59,037 nucleotides of DNA from NCBI GenBank assembly GCA_052389755.1, contig JBQTHP010000102.1, forward strand, positions 1-59,037. Reading direction: 5' to 3'. This DNA comes from JBQTHP01 sp052389755. GTDB taxonomy: Bacteria; Pseudomonadota; Gammaproteobacteria; Steroidobacterales; Steroidobacteraceae. Below are positions 47,390 to 56,102 of the stretch, piece by piece. Position 1 is the first letter of the stretch; each line of letters begins with the position of its first letter. A program made the translations under genes and the position numbers. Under the pieces are notes generated by a model. That model saw only the letters and a program-made list of their open reading frames with translations, was not told the origin of the DNA and made no database searches.

Positions 47390-47986
47390 ATGGACGCGGT
47401 GTCCACTCGCAATTCATCGCCGGATGAGCCGGTCTCCTTGAGTGGGGCGCGCAGCCGAGTGCGCGAATCCGCCGCGGATCCGGTGACCGCTCTGTTCGAG
47501 TCGCTACGGCCGGATCTGCTGCGCTTCGCGCACTGGCTTGCCCGCGATCGGTCGGTCGCTGAGGACGTCGTGCAGGAAACACTCCTGCGGGCGTGGCGGT
47601 CTCGAACGGCGCTTCGGGATCGAGCGGCGATACGCATGTGGCTGCTCACGATCGTGCGCCGCGAGCACGCGCGCCTCTACGAGCGCAAGCGCCTGGAGCT
47701 GACGAACTTGCACGACGCGATCGAACGCGAAGACTGCGATCTCGCCGCCGAGGGCGACAGCGAGATCGTCGCGCTGCGGCTCGCGATCTGGAAGCTGCCG
47801 CAGCCGTACCGGGAGCCGCTCGTGATGCAGGTGCTCGGCGGCTTCTCCGTCGAGGAGATCGGCCGCGAAATGAACCTCACGACATCCGCTGTCCTCACGC
47901 GTCTCTTCAGGGCACGCAACAAGCTGCGCGCGAGCTTTGGTCTCGAGCCGGCCCCGGACGATACCGGCGCCGTGGACCTTCCATGA
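47390..47986 (+). CDS. ECF RNA polymerase sigma factor
   Basis: 198 residues from the ATG at 47390; a GTG at 47357, overlapping the DoxX stop, would add 11. Region 2 includes RSVAEDVVQETLLRAWR (DxxQExF-type core) and region 4 FSVEEIGREMNLTTSAVLTR. It directs polymerase to a small regulon and is most likely held by the anti-sigma protein encoded next, whose start overlaps its stop (ATGA). By comparison with other bufferin loci it probably controls the operon in response to metal stress. Confidence 0.93.
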   Translation: MDAVSTRNSSPDEPVSLSGARSRVRESAADPVTALFESLRPDLLRFAHWLARDRSVAEDVVQETLLRAWRSRTALRDRAAIRMWLLTIVRREHARLYERKRLELTNLHDAIEREDCDLAAEGDSEIVALRLAIWKLPQPYREPLVMQVLGGFSVEEIGREMNLTTSAVLTRLFRARNKLRASFGLEPAPDDTGAVDLP

Positions 47987-48663
47987 ACTGCCAGGAGGCT
48001 AGGCTCCACATCGGCGCTCAGCCCGAGAGCGTGACGACCGCGCTCGCCGATCACCTGCGGGCTTGCGCGGCCTGTCGTGGCTTTCGCGACGAGATGACGA
48101 TGCTCGACGGCCGCATCCGTCGTGCGCTCGAGCGCGAGCCTCGCGATCTCGCAGTTGTGCGGGCACGCAAGGGGCATGCACCTCGAGTCTGGGCAATGGC
48201 CGCAAGCTTCCTCGTGGCGGTAGCGGCGGGTGTGGTGATCTGGGCGCTGCGGCCGAGCGACACCCTCGCGGCCGAGATCGCTGCGCATGTCGGCGGTGAA
48301 CCTGCGAGCTGGTCGCAGCGCGAGCCGGTGCCGCGATCCGCGCTCGACTTCGTCGTGCGCGATGCGCACATCGAGATCGATGCGTCCGATGGCCGCGTGG
48401 TGTACGCGCATAGCTGCGTGTTTCGCGGACGGACGGTTCCCCATCTCGTGGTCAGTACGGCCCAAGGCCCCGTGACCGTAATCGTACTCCGCCATGAGGG
48501 GGTCGAATCGCGGCGTCGCTTTAGCGAGGGTGGTTACTCAGGGCTGTTGCTGCCGTCGGCAGGCGGCGCGATCGCCGTGCTCGCGCGCGGCGACGCCGAC
48601 ATCGAGAAGGCCTCGCGCGAAATCCAGACGATCGTCCGGTGGAGTCCGCGCGAACGCGCGTGA
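47983..48663 (+). CDS. Membrane anti-sigma factor with zinc-binding-type N terminus
   Basis: 226 residues. Cytoplasmic N-terminal domain with C3 and HLRACAACRGF (the H-x3-C-x2-C ligands of zinc anti-sigma domains), one membrane helix (about 73-93: VWAMAASFLVAVAAGVVIWA) and an about 130-residue periplasmic part that could sense metal or redox state. Holds the ECF sigma encoded just before until signalled. The last gene of the set. Confidence 0.9.
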   Translation: MNCQEARLHIGAQPESVTTALADHLRACAACRGFRDEMTMLDGRIRRALEREPRDLAVVRARKGHAPRVWAMAASFLVAVAAGVVIWALRPSDTLAAEIAAHVGGEPASWSQREPVPRSALDFVVRDAHIEIDASDGRVVYAHSCVFRGRTVPHLVVSTAQGPVTVIVLRHEGVESRRRFSEGGYSGLLLPSAGGAIAVLARGDADIEKASREIQTIVRWSPRERA

Positions 48664-48727
48664 CGACGAGCTGCGAGGAACAGCGGCGAGCATGGCGAGT
48701 TCGTTTTTCACCACAGGAGGAACACCC

Positions 48728-49547
48728 ATGAAACCGATTGCACGGTTCACGGTCGCTCTGGCTCTCGTGAGCTTCGGCTCGGTCGTGAGCGCCGGGAATG
48801 AGTCCACGCGCGCGGGCGGCAAAGGCATGGATAAGCCGCCGAGCGAGAAGTCGCTCGCGTGGGCTCGACAGAAGCTCACGGGCTGGCCGCAGAAGAACAT
48901 CGAGGTCGCCGCGAAGATGGAACGACAACGGACCGTGGAAGGAGACGCTCCTGTCTCGCGAAGAGGTCGATCACAAATTTCCGATGCCGCACAAGGACGT
49001 CCTTGAGCAGGTCATCGACTACAAGGTGCCGACGCACTCGGGACGGATCGCGCTGTTTTCGCTGGGCGAGCCCGCGAGCAACGAGCTCGCGATACTCGCC
49101 GAAGCCGGCGATACGGCGCCGCTCGCGAGCGCGCTTGCGAGCACTGGCGAGGTTCTCGACGCGCAGACGATCGGCGGACTGCTCGGACCGGGCGGCACCG
49201 CCAGCGTGAGAGTGAAAGCGAAGGGACGGTTCGACCGGCTGAGCGTAGCGGCGATGCTGATTCCGACCAACGATTCGTTCTTTGCCGTGAACAGCTTCGA
49301 TCTTCCCTCGCATCGCGGGCGCTCGACGCTCACGAGCGTGGCGTACGACGCCGGCAGCGAGCCGAACGACGAGCTCTGCCGGAACAGTCCCGGCCCGACG
49401 TGCGGCGGCGAAGGCACGTCCGTGAACGTCAACGGCGAAGGCTTCGTGCATGTCAGCTCCGGCATTCACGGCGCCGGCGACCTGGCCGCGGCGATGTACG
49501 ACTGGCGCAACCCGGTCGCGCGAATCATCATTCGGCGTATCGATTGA
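48728..49547 (+). pseudogene. Chimeric remnant: exported protein N terminus fused to a spondin-domain C-terminal part
   Basis: Starts MKPIARFTVALALVSFGSV (signal peptide, AGGAGG 9 bases upstream) in one frame to about 48919 (VAAKME). From there similarity continues in the next frame: WNDNGPWKETLLSREEVDHK, then FPMPHKDVLEQVIDYKVP, belonging to the same unknown exported family as the N terminus, but with its middle part missing. At about 49030, in frame, the text changes to a spondin-type domain, GRIALFSLGEPASNELAILA and on to EGFVHVSSGIHGAGDLAAAM. Thus two genes and two junctions. In intact spondin-domain proteins the beta sandwich binds calcium and other ligands extracellularly. The reading frame is not continuous, so no protein should result unless there is frameshifting. 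Confidence 0.75.
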
Positions 49548-49587
49548 CGCTCAACGGGAGCGTCGCCCGTGGCGTGGGCGGCGCTCG

Positions 49588-51045
49588 CTATCCGGACTCG
49601 GGCGCGTAATTGACAACGTCGCGAGAGAGCATTCGCGGCTCTTCGAGCAGCCAGAACAGCACGTTATCCCGGAACGTGACGCTGCGCGTGAGCTCGAGAT
49701 GGTCATCCGGGAGCGCGAGCCACGCAGTAGCATCGAGCGGCGTCTGTACGTAGGGGCGCCACCGGCCGCTCATGCGCTCATCGAGCAGCACACTCTCGCG
49801 AAGCACGGTCCCATCGCCCGGGGCAAAGTCCAGCGGTCGCAGCCGCCCCGACCGCAGATCGACGGACATCGTTCTGAGGGTTCGCTGCCCATCGCCGACA
49901 ACGATGTAAAGCCTGAGTCCGGCTGGCAGCGGAGCGGGACGATCTAGAGCCTGCTGGAAGCGCTCTGCATGGGCGAGAAGCGTTCGCAAATGCTCACGAG
50001 CCACCTGGCGTCGCTCGCTCGGCGTCTTGACCGCCGGCAAGAGTTGCGAAAGATGCGTTGCAGGCGACCGCTCGAGAAGACCCCAGCCGCGCGCATCCCA
50101 GAACGCGACATCGAACAAGTCGCTCGTGACCGCGTTTGCCTCGCTCCTCACCAGTGCGCGGTGCCGCGCGCGGGGGAGCAGTTGGTACATCGACGGGAAC
50201 GTGCCGAGCAGCGCAGCCGGATAGAACGGCAGCAGCGGCCGGCCGAAGTCGCGCCCGTTGACGAGGTTGTCGAGCGCGGTGACCGTGCCCGCGTTGGGCG
50301 TACCCACGAGCACGACGCGCCCGACGTGCCGCGCTCCTTCCCACGTCAGAGGCGGCAGCTCGCCATCCGGCTCGAGTGGCTGCGCGCCGTACTGCAGGTA
50401 GTAACGCGCGATGAGTCCGCCCATCGAGTGCGCAACGAGGTCGAACTTCACCGGGTAGTCGCTGATGCCGAACCGGCGCGCGTACTCCGCCTGCACGTAC
50501 GCCCGCTTCTCTTCGATGAACCGCGCGAGCCGCTCGGCGTTCGCGACATTGTCCTGACGCCAGTCGTACGGGAACTGAAAGCAGGTGAAGTGTTCTCGGC
50601 CATAGTCGATCGCCGTTTCGTCGGCGAGCATGGCATCCCGATACCCGCCGGCCCCGAGAGTGCGCAGAATCTCCGCATAGGCCTGCAGCTCGAACGGCAG
50701 GCCCGCGAAAGTGATGGACAGCGTATCGAGCACTTTGTCGGCGACGAGCTGATCGGAGAGCGCTCCGACGCCGCGGCTCGAGTCGATCGGGAGGGCGACC
50801 AGACGGGTGCTCTCGGCCGACGTAGGACGCACGCCTCCACGTGCGAACGCGCCCCAGACGAGCTGGCCCGACTCCGGATCGACCAGGCGCGATCCCATGA
50901 TCCCGGGGATGACCACCACCGGATTGCGATCGGGAAGATGATGCATCGCCGCCCGCTCGTACACCGTCTTCAGCGTCGTCGCTGCGTCCCGACTGCACGC
51001 AGCGATCCCGAGAATGCATACAACGAACCCGGTCCGAGCACGCAC
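49588..51045 (-). CDS. LCAT-like alpha/beta-hydrolase lipoprotein (phospholipase/acyltransferase)
   Basis: 485 residues from the GTG at 51045 (AGGAGG 9 bases upstream). Lipobox GIAAC near residue 18. LCAT/lecithin-acyltransferase-type fold: oxyanion region VVVIPGIMGSRLVD, nucleophile serine in DLVAHSMGGLIARYYL, FQFPYDWRQDN, and a late acid/histidine region (LPDDHLEL). It would hydrolyse or transfer acyl chains of phospholipids, possibly at the outer membrane. Same strand as, and after, the YheT-like gene, 147 bases apart. Confidence 0.9.
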   Translation of the reverse strand: MRARTGFVVCILGIAACSRDAATTLKTVYERAAMHHLPDRNPVVVIPGIMGSRLVDPESGQLVWGAFARGGVRPTSAESTRLVALPIDSSRGVGALSDQLVADKVLDTLSITFAGLPFELQAYAEILRTLGAGGYRDAMLADETAIDYGREHFTCFQFPYDWRQDNVANAERLARFIEEKRAYVQAEYARRFGISDYPVKFDLVAHSMGGLIARYYLQYGAQPLEPDGELPPLTWEGARHVGRVVLVGTPNAGTVTALDNLVNGRDFGRPLLPFYPAALLGTFPSMYQLLPRARHRALVRSEANAVTSDLFDVAFWDARGWGLLERSPATHLSQLLPAVKTPSERRQVAREHLRTLLAHAERFQQALDRPAPLPAGLRLYIVVGDGQRTLRTMSVDLRSGRLRPLDFAPGDGTVLRESVLLDERMSGRWRPYVQTPLDATAWLALPDDHLELTRSVTFRDNVLFWLLEEPRMLSRDVVNYAPESG

Positions 51046-51192
51046 GCGAGGCGCCTCCTGCTGAGCATCAATATAGAAGGACCGCGGTTTCCGCGAGAGA
51101 ATTTCACGAGCGCTTACGCCACCCTGCAATCGAATGGCGCAGGGCGCGTCCTATCGTCCGGTCAAGCCTGCGCGAGCGCGCCCGACTTCGGG

Positions 51193-52191
51193 TCACGCGC
51201 GCTCGAACGCGGCGAGCGCCGCGCGATCCGCCCACGTTTGGTTCGAGAGGTTCTCGATGAAGCCGTTGTGGCCTCCGTGACGGGTCAGCGTTATGGAGAG
51301 CGAGTTCGGGCGCGCGAGCTGATCGAGGTCACGCACGGGAATGATCGGATCGTCGAGCGACGCGACGATGCTCGCAGGGACATCGAGCATCGCGAGGCGA
51401 TCACCCGTGATTGCATAGCCCGCGAGGTAGGCCGCGAGGCTCGGAAAGTCGGTGAACTGTCGCACGAGCTCGGCCGTCATGCCGCGCAGATCGTTGAGGC
51501 GCGCGACGCTCGCGAAATCGTAGTCGCTCGGCCACGCCGCCTGCTTCTTCAGGAGCGAGCGCAGCCATTTGCGCACGAAGTAGCTGTGATACGCGAAAAA
51601 GCCATTCTCGAGGGCGATGAGAGTCTGCGCCGGATCGATCACGGGCGAGACCGCGACGACGTTCGCGACGTCGAGCTTCGACTCGCGGGCATCGGCGGCG
51701 ACGCGCAGCATGAAGTTGCCGCCGAGGGAGAATCCGGCGAGGTGCAGCGGCCTGCCGCCGTAGCGCCCCTGCAGAGCGCGCATGGCGCCGACGACCTCCG
51801 GCAGGCGGCACGAATGGAAGATCTCCCGATTGAGATGATGCGTCGCGCCATGATCGCGCAGATTGAGGCGCACGACCTCATAGCCGCGCACGTACAACGC
51901 CTGCGCGAGCGACAGCACGTAGAGTGACTCGGCGCTGCCCTCCCATCCGTGCAGAATCACGGCGACTCTCTCGCCCGGGTCGCGCCCGCGCCGGGTCTGG
52001 CTTGCCGCGAAGCACTGCAGGCGCACGCCATCGCCGCAATCCAGCAGAATTTCCTGACTCGCTCCGATCAGCGGCAGCGCTCGTCGCTCGATCCAGCCGC
52101 GGCGCGCCGGCAGACTGGGCAGCATCGACTGCAGATGGGTGCTCCGCATCCACCGCGGCGGCTGGAACGTTTCGTCGAGCTGGAAAGACAT
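51193..52191 (-). CDS. YheT-like alpha/beta hydrolase
   Basis: 332 residues from the ATG at 52191. Fold marks: VAVILHGWEGS, nucleophile in GFSLGGNF, aspartate in ASLDDPIIP and histidine in TRHGGHNGF. Human ABHD1/3-type and E. coli YheT relatives are lipid or carboxylester hydrolases of unclear substrate. Its ATG overlaps the stop of the receiver-domain gene by one base (TGATG), so translation is coupled. Confidence 0.9.
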   Translation of the reverse strand: MSFQLDETFQPPRWMRSTHLQSMLPSLPARRGWIERRALPLIGASQEILLDCGDGVRLQCFAASQTRRGRDPGERVAVILHGWEGSAESLYVLSLAQALYVRGYEVVRLNLRDHGATHHLNREIFHSCRLPEVVGAMRALQGRYGGRPLHLAGFSLGGNFMLRVAADARESKLDVANVVAVSPVIDPAQTLIALENGFFAYHSYFVRKWLRSLLKKQAAWPSDYDFASVARLNDLRGMTAELVRQFTDFPSLAAYLAGYAITGDRLAMLDVPASIVASLDDPIIPVRDLDQLARPNSLSITLTRHGGHNGFIENLSNQTWADRAALAAFERA

Positions 52192-53363
52192 CAGCGGGCG
52201 CGGATCTCGATGCGATTGTTCGCCGCGGCGGCGCGATTCCATTCGCCGGCCGTGAGTGAGGCGGTCTCGGCGGGATAAGGCTGGACGACGCTTGCGGGGT
52301 CGCCGCGCGTGACGTTCAGATCGGGCGGCACATGCTGCGAAGCCGACGTCGAGTCGTCGAAAGGATTGCCCACGACATCGCACTGTGCGAACAACATGTC
52401 GTCGGGTGCGATCGCCAACCCGCCCGAAGTGCCGACGAGGCAGAAGCGGCCCGCGAACGTCGTCGCCTCGATCGGGCCTCGGTGGCCCGCCGCCGCCAGC
52501 TCGTCGAGCCTTGCGCGGACGCGTTCGGAGCGATCGCCGCCGAACGGCTCCTCGCCGTACGGTGCACGCAGCACGAGCGGTGAGAGATCGGCGGCCGCGA
52601 CGGGCGCCGGCTCCAGAGCGGGCGCGGTGCTGGCTGCGACGAGCGCGCGTTCGAGCTCCGTGATCCGCGCGTTCATCCAGAAGACGCTGCCCGCGAGCGC
52701 GCCGGCAAGGACGAGACTGGCGAGCATCCATTCCCACGGCTTTCGCGGCGCAGGCACGTACGCCGGAGCGGGCGGCCGCGTGGTCTCGCGCAACGCGGTT
52801 CGCAGCTCCGCGGCGAAACGCTCCGACTGCGTATCGAGGCTCGCGACGAGCGTGCGTCGCAGCTCCGCGAACTGCTCGCGAAGCGCCGTGTCGGTAAGCA
52901 CCCTGGGCGCCGGCCCGGCCATCGGCGTCGCGCCGTCGACGACGACGGGCTTGAAAGCACTCGGCTCGGGCGAGCGCCGTTCCGGAACGAGGTGCAGCTC
53001 GTACAGCAGCTTCGAGACGTCCGCCGGCTTGATCTGCTTCTGCAGCACGCCGGCCGCGCCGAGGGCGCGCGCCTGCCCGACGTACAGCTCACCTTCCTCG
53101 GCGGTGTACATCATGATCGGGATCGTGGCGGTCCGCGGGTTGTTCTTGATCGCCTGCACCGCCTGAAAGCCGTCCATCCCCGGCATCAGGTGATCCATGA
53201 AGATCACGTCGGGGCGCTTTCCGCCGAGGTATTCGATGGCGTGCTCGGCGCTGTCGGCCGTATCGACCTCGATCTGGTACATCTCGAGGATCCGCGAGAG
53301 AAAGGCGCGTGCCGATCTCGAGTCATCGACGATGAGCGCGCGTTTGGTTCCCTTGCCGAGCAT
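52191..53363 (-). CDS. Receiver-domain protein with a single membrane helix and exported C-terminal region
   Basis: 390 residues. REC domain 1-125 with the acidic pair in IVDDSRSARAFL, phospho-acceptor aspartate in VIFMDHLMPGMDG, switch threonine in MMYTAEEG and lysine in VLQKQIKP. Next is an about 90-residue helical linker, then one hydrophobic helix (about 224-246, WMLASLVLAGALAGSVFWMN), then about 145 residues that would lie in the periplasm, rich in Ala, Pro and Asp. A receiver tethered to a transmembrane segment with an external domain is uncommon. No kinase is next to it. Coupled to the YheT-like hydrolase by overlapping TGATG. Confidence 0.85.
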   Translation of the reverse strand: MLGKGTKRALIVDDSRSARAFLSRILEMYQIEVDTADSAEHAIEYLGGKRPDVIFMDHLMPGMDGFQAVQAIKNNPRTATIPIMMYTAEEGELYVGQARALGAAGVLQKQIKPADVSKLLYELHLVPERRSPEPSAFKPVVVDGATPMAGPAPRVLTDTALREQFAELRRTLVASLDTQSERFAAELRTALRETTRPPAPAYVPAPRKPWEWMLASLVLAGALAGSVFWMNARITELERALVAASTAPALEPAPVAAADLSPLVLRAPYGEEPFGGDRSERVRARLDELAAAGHRGPIEATTFAGRFCLVGTSGGLAIAPDDMLFAQCDVVGNPFDDSTSASQHVPPDLNVTRGDPASVVQPYPAETASLTAGEWNRAAAANNRIEIRAR

Positions 53364-53473
53364 CGTTGTGAGAAGTGTATCGCACTCCTTGCGCCCGCCC
53401 GGCTCGTGTCAACGTCCGACGGCGGCGAGCGTTGAAGGCCGGGACAGTCATTCCCGTGCCCCGGAGGATTCTT

Positions 53474-54202
53474 ATGTCGAGCATTCGCAATGTAAAGATG
53501 GCCGGAACGCTGGCCCTGGGCGCGCTCGCGATGGTGCTGGCGACGCACAGCGCCAGCGCAGCCGGTCCGCAAGCCCGTTCGGCTCAGACCGCCGGCGATC
53601 GCGGCGTGCAGCGTCGCCCGCAGCAGCGGCCTGAGCGACCCGAGCGACCGGCGCGTCCGGAACGGCCGGATCGGCGTGTGCCGCCCGATCGTCCGTACAC
53701 GCGCGAAACCGAAACGACGCGCACCGACACCGGTTTCACGCGCAATACCACCGTCACGAATGCGGAAGGCCAGACGGCGACCCGCAACATGACCGTCGTG
53801 AACGACAAGGACGCCGGCACCCATGTGGTCGACATCGACCGTACGGGCTTCGACGGCCGCACCAGCGGCGTGCATCACGAGAGACAGCGCACGGATGACG
53901 GCTTCACGCGCAACTCGACGATCACGAATCGGGACGGCGAGACCGCTACGCGTAACTCCGTTGTAACCCGCAACCCTGAAACTGGCACGCGTACCCGCGA
54001 CACGAGCTTCACGACCTTCGATGGCCGCGAAGGCTCGGTGAGCGACGTCGCCCAGCGCACCGAGGACGGCTACACGCGCGATACGACGCGGAACCTTCCG
54101 AACGGCGAGACGCGTACGCGCTCGGTGGACGTTTCATGCGACAAGGCCGCCGGCAAGTGCGTCAAGGAAGTGGACGTGAACGGCGGCGTCGACAACGACT
54201 GA
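53474..54202 (+). CDS. Repeat-rich exported protein with TRNxT / NxxGxTATRN repeats
   Basis: 242 residues from the ATG at 53474 with GGAGG 6 bases upstream. Signal peptide about 1-30 (cut after SAAG). A proline/arginine run (about 46-76, RPQQRPERPERPARPERPDR) is followed by degenerate repeats of about 25 residues: DTGFTRNTTVTNAEGQTATR, then DDGFTRNSTITNRDGETATR and EDGYTRDTTRNLPNGETRTR. The closing part has two cysteines (VSCDKAAGKCVKE). The repeats are typical of extracellular beta-helical or fibre-forming proteins. Function unknown. Confidence 0.85.
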   Translation: MSSIRNVKMAGTLALGALAMVLATHSASAAGPQARSAQTAGDRGVQRRPQQRPERPERPARPERPDRRVPPDRPYTRETETTRTDTGFTRNTTVTNAEGQTATRNMTVVNDKDAGTHVVDIDRTGFDGRTSGVHHERQRTDDGFTRNSTITNRDGETATRNSVVTRNPETGTRTRDTSFTTFDGREGSVSDVAQRTEDGYTRDTTRNLPNGETRTRSVDVSCDKAAGKCVKEVDVNGGVDND

Positions 54203-54211
54203 TCCAGGGAT

Positions 54212-55432
54212 TTACGGCGAACCCCCCGCCACCTGGAATTTGCGGCGCGATGCACTTGGCATCGCGCCGTTTTTCTTCGCATCGAGCACGCCGCGATACA
54301 CCTCGACGAGCCTGCCGGCCATCGCGAGCGACGACCAGCGCAGCGCGTGCTCGCGCGCCCGCTCCGAGAGGCGGTGACGCAGCTGCGGATTCTCGAGCAC
54401 GCTTGCCGCCGCCGCAGCGAACGCCTCGAGCTCTTCAGGCACCACGAGCGCCCCGCAGTCGCCGACCAGAATCGAGCGCGTGCCGAGCTCCGCGGTGGAG
54501 ACGACCGGCGCGCCCTGCGCGAGCGCTTCGAGAAGCACGAGTCCCTGCGTCTCCGTGCGGGAGGCGAAGACGAACACATCGGCCGCCGCATAGCAGTCGA
54601 GCAGTCCTTCGTCACGGTCGAGATAGCCGGCGAAGCACACGGCCTCGTCGAGCCCCATGCGCGACACGAGCGACTGCAGTGACGCGCGTGCCGGCCCCTC
54701 GCCCGCAATGACGAAGAGCGCCCGCGGTACCCTGTGAAGCACGGCCGCGAACGCCTGCACCAGAAACGCGATGTTTTTCTCGTGCGCCACGCGGCCGACG
54801 TAGGTGAGCACGGGACGGTCCGGCTCGATCCCCATGCGCATCCGAAACCGCAGCCCATCACCGGGCACGAACCGGTCCGTCGGTAAGCCCGTTGAGACGA
54901 CGTGGATCGGCGCTGAGACGCCGTACTCGAGAAGCACGGCCTGCATCGGCTCGGACGGTGCGATCAACGCCTGCACGTCGCGGCACTGGGAGCGCGTAAA
55001 CGAGCGTGCGAGCACGCGGCCGATCCGACGCGGCAGCACCGGCACGTAGTGGTGCAGGTATTCCTCGAAGAACGTGTGATAGGTCGCGACGCACGGCAGG
55101 CCGCGGCGGCGGGCAAATCGGGCCGCCGCGTAGTGCGCGATGAACGGCGTCTGCACGTGCACGACATCGAATGCCTTGGGCGGCAGTGCGTCGAGCGCCC
55201 GGTTGAGCGCACGCCAATGCATGCGCCGGTCCTCGGGATCCGCGGGCACGGCACCGGAGGAGATGCGCAGGAGGTCGGGTTCGTCGGGCGATTCGATCCG
55301 GCCGGGATAATCCGGCGCTACGAGCACACTCTCGACTCCGCAGGCCGCGAGATCGGCGCGGAACGTGCGTATGGAGGTGGAGACCCCGTTTACGCGCGGA
55401 AAGTAGACGTCCGAGACGTAGAGAAGTCGCAC
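54212..55432 (-). CDS. GT4-family glycosyltransferase (GT-B; GPI-GlcNAc / mannosyltransferase-like)
   Basis: 406 residues from the GTG at 55432, overlapping the PAP2 stop by one base. Two Rossmann-like domains: acceptor side VYFPRVNGVSTSIRTFRADL, and donor side VLTYVGRVAHEKNIAF, AGEGPARASL, then FVFASRTETQGLVLLEALAQ (the E-x7-E motif). It uses a nucleotide-sugar to extend a lipid or polysaccharide. Coupling to a PAP2 lipid phosphatase suggests a lipid-linked glycan or glycolipid. The start ATG-less GTG is accepted because of the TAGTG overlap. Confidence 0.92.
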   Translation of the reverse strand: MRLLYVSDVYFPRVNGVSTSIRTFRADLAACGVESVLVAPDYPGRIESPDEPDLLRISSGAVPADPEDRRMHWRALNRALDALPPKAFDVVHVQTPFIAHYAAARFARRRGLPCVATYHTFFEEYLHHYVPVLPRRIGRVLARSFTRSQCRDVQALIAPSEPMQAVLLEYGVSAPIHVVSTGLPTDRFVPGDGLRFRMRMGIEPDRPVLTYVGRVAHEKNIAFLVQAFAAVLHRVPRALFVIAGEGPARASLQSLVSRMGLDEAVCFAGYLDRDEGLLDCYAAADVFVFASRTETQGLVLLEALAQGAPVVSTAELGTRSILVGDCGALVVPEELEAFAAAAASVLENPQLRHRLSERAREHALRWSSLAMAGRLVEVYRGVLDAKKNGAMPSASRRKFQVAGGSP

Positions 55433-55962
55433 TACCCGAGGGCGACGCCGATGGCGCCGAGCGCTGCACCGATGACCGCTCCGACGAGCACGTCGGACGG
55501 ATAGTGCAGCCCCAGCACCACGCGCGAGGTCGCGATGAGCGCCGCGAGCGGCACGAGCACCCACGCAAGCTCGGGGAAGTGCGCCACGGCCTGCCACGTG
55601 AAAGCCACGGCGTGCAGAGTGTGGCCCGAGGGGAAGCTGTATCGGTCGAGCGGCGTGGTTTCGAGCGAGATGCCCGCGTGCGTGATGAACGGCCGCTCAC
55701 GCACGAACGTGCGCTTCAAAAGCTTGTAGATCGTGACGCCGGCAACGCCGATGAGCGCCATGACGAGCGCGGGCCGCACCGCATCGCCTCCGTAGAGCAG
55801 CGGCAGCGCGAGCATCAGCGCGTACCAGACGATCCCGTCGCCGAGCCGGCTCGCGACCTTGAACGTCGCGCGCAGCGGCGAGTGGGCCGCGCCGCGGTTC
55901 AGGCGGCGGCAGATCCCGTACTCGGCCGCATCGATGCGGGCGATGAGCGCACTTACTCTCAT
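55432..55962 (-). CDS. PAP2-family membrane phosphatase
   Basis: 176 residues, about five or six helices. All three PAP2 signatures: KRTFVRERP, FPSGHTLH and SRVVLGLHYPSDV. It removes phosphate from lipid phosphates such as phosphatidate or undecaprenyl pyrophosphate at the periplasmic face. Coupled to the GT4 enzyme. Confidence 0.93.
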   Translation of the reverse strand: MRVSALIARIDAAEYGICRRLNRGAAHSPLRATFKVASRLGDGIVWYALMLALPLLYGGDAVRPALVMALIGVAGVTIYKLLKRTFVRERPFITHAGISLETTPLDRYSFPSGHTLHAVAFTWQAVAHFPELAWVLVPLAALIATSRVVLGLHYPSDVLVGAVIGAALGAIGVALG

Positions 55963-56019
55963 GCCAGGCAGTCTTGAAGCGCCGCACGTCAGCTCGGTTA
56001 CAGAAATATGAAAGTTTCG

Positions 56020-56046
56020 TTGCGCCCGGGACTTATGTCCGATAAT
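56020..56046 (+). promoter_or_regulatory. Possible sigma-70 promoter of the YdbH-like gene
   Basis: TTGCGC (56020-56025), a 15-base spacer and GATAAT (56041-56046), about 57 bases before the ATG at 56103. The -10 box is good; the -35 box and the short spacer are poor. Confidence 0.4.
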
Positions 56047-56102
56047 TCGCGCGCGTTGTCACGTCCTCGGGCCGCGAGACCGCGGAAGTTACACTCGCGC
56101 GG

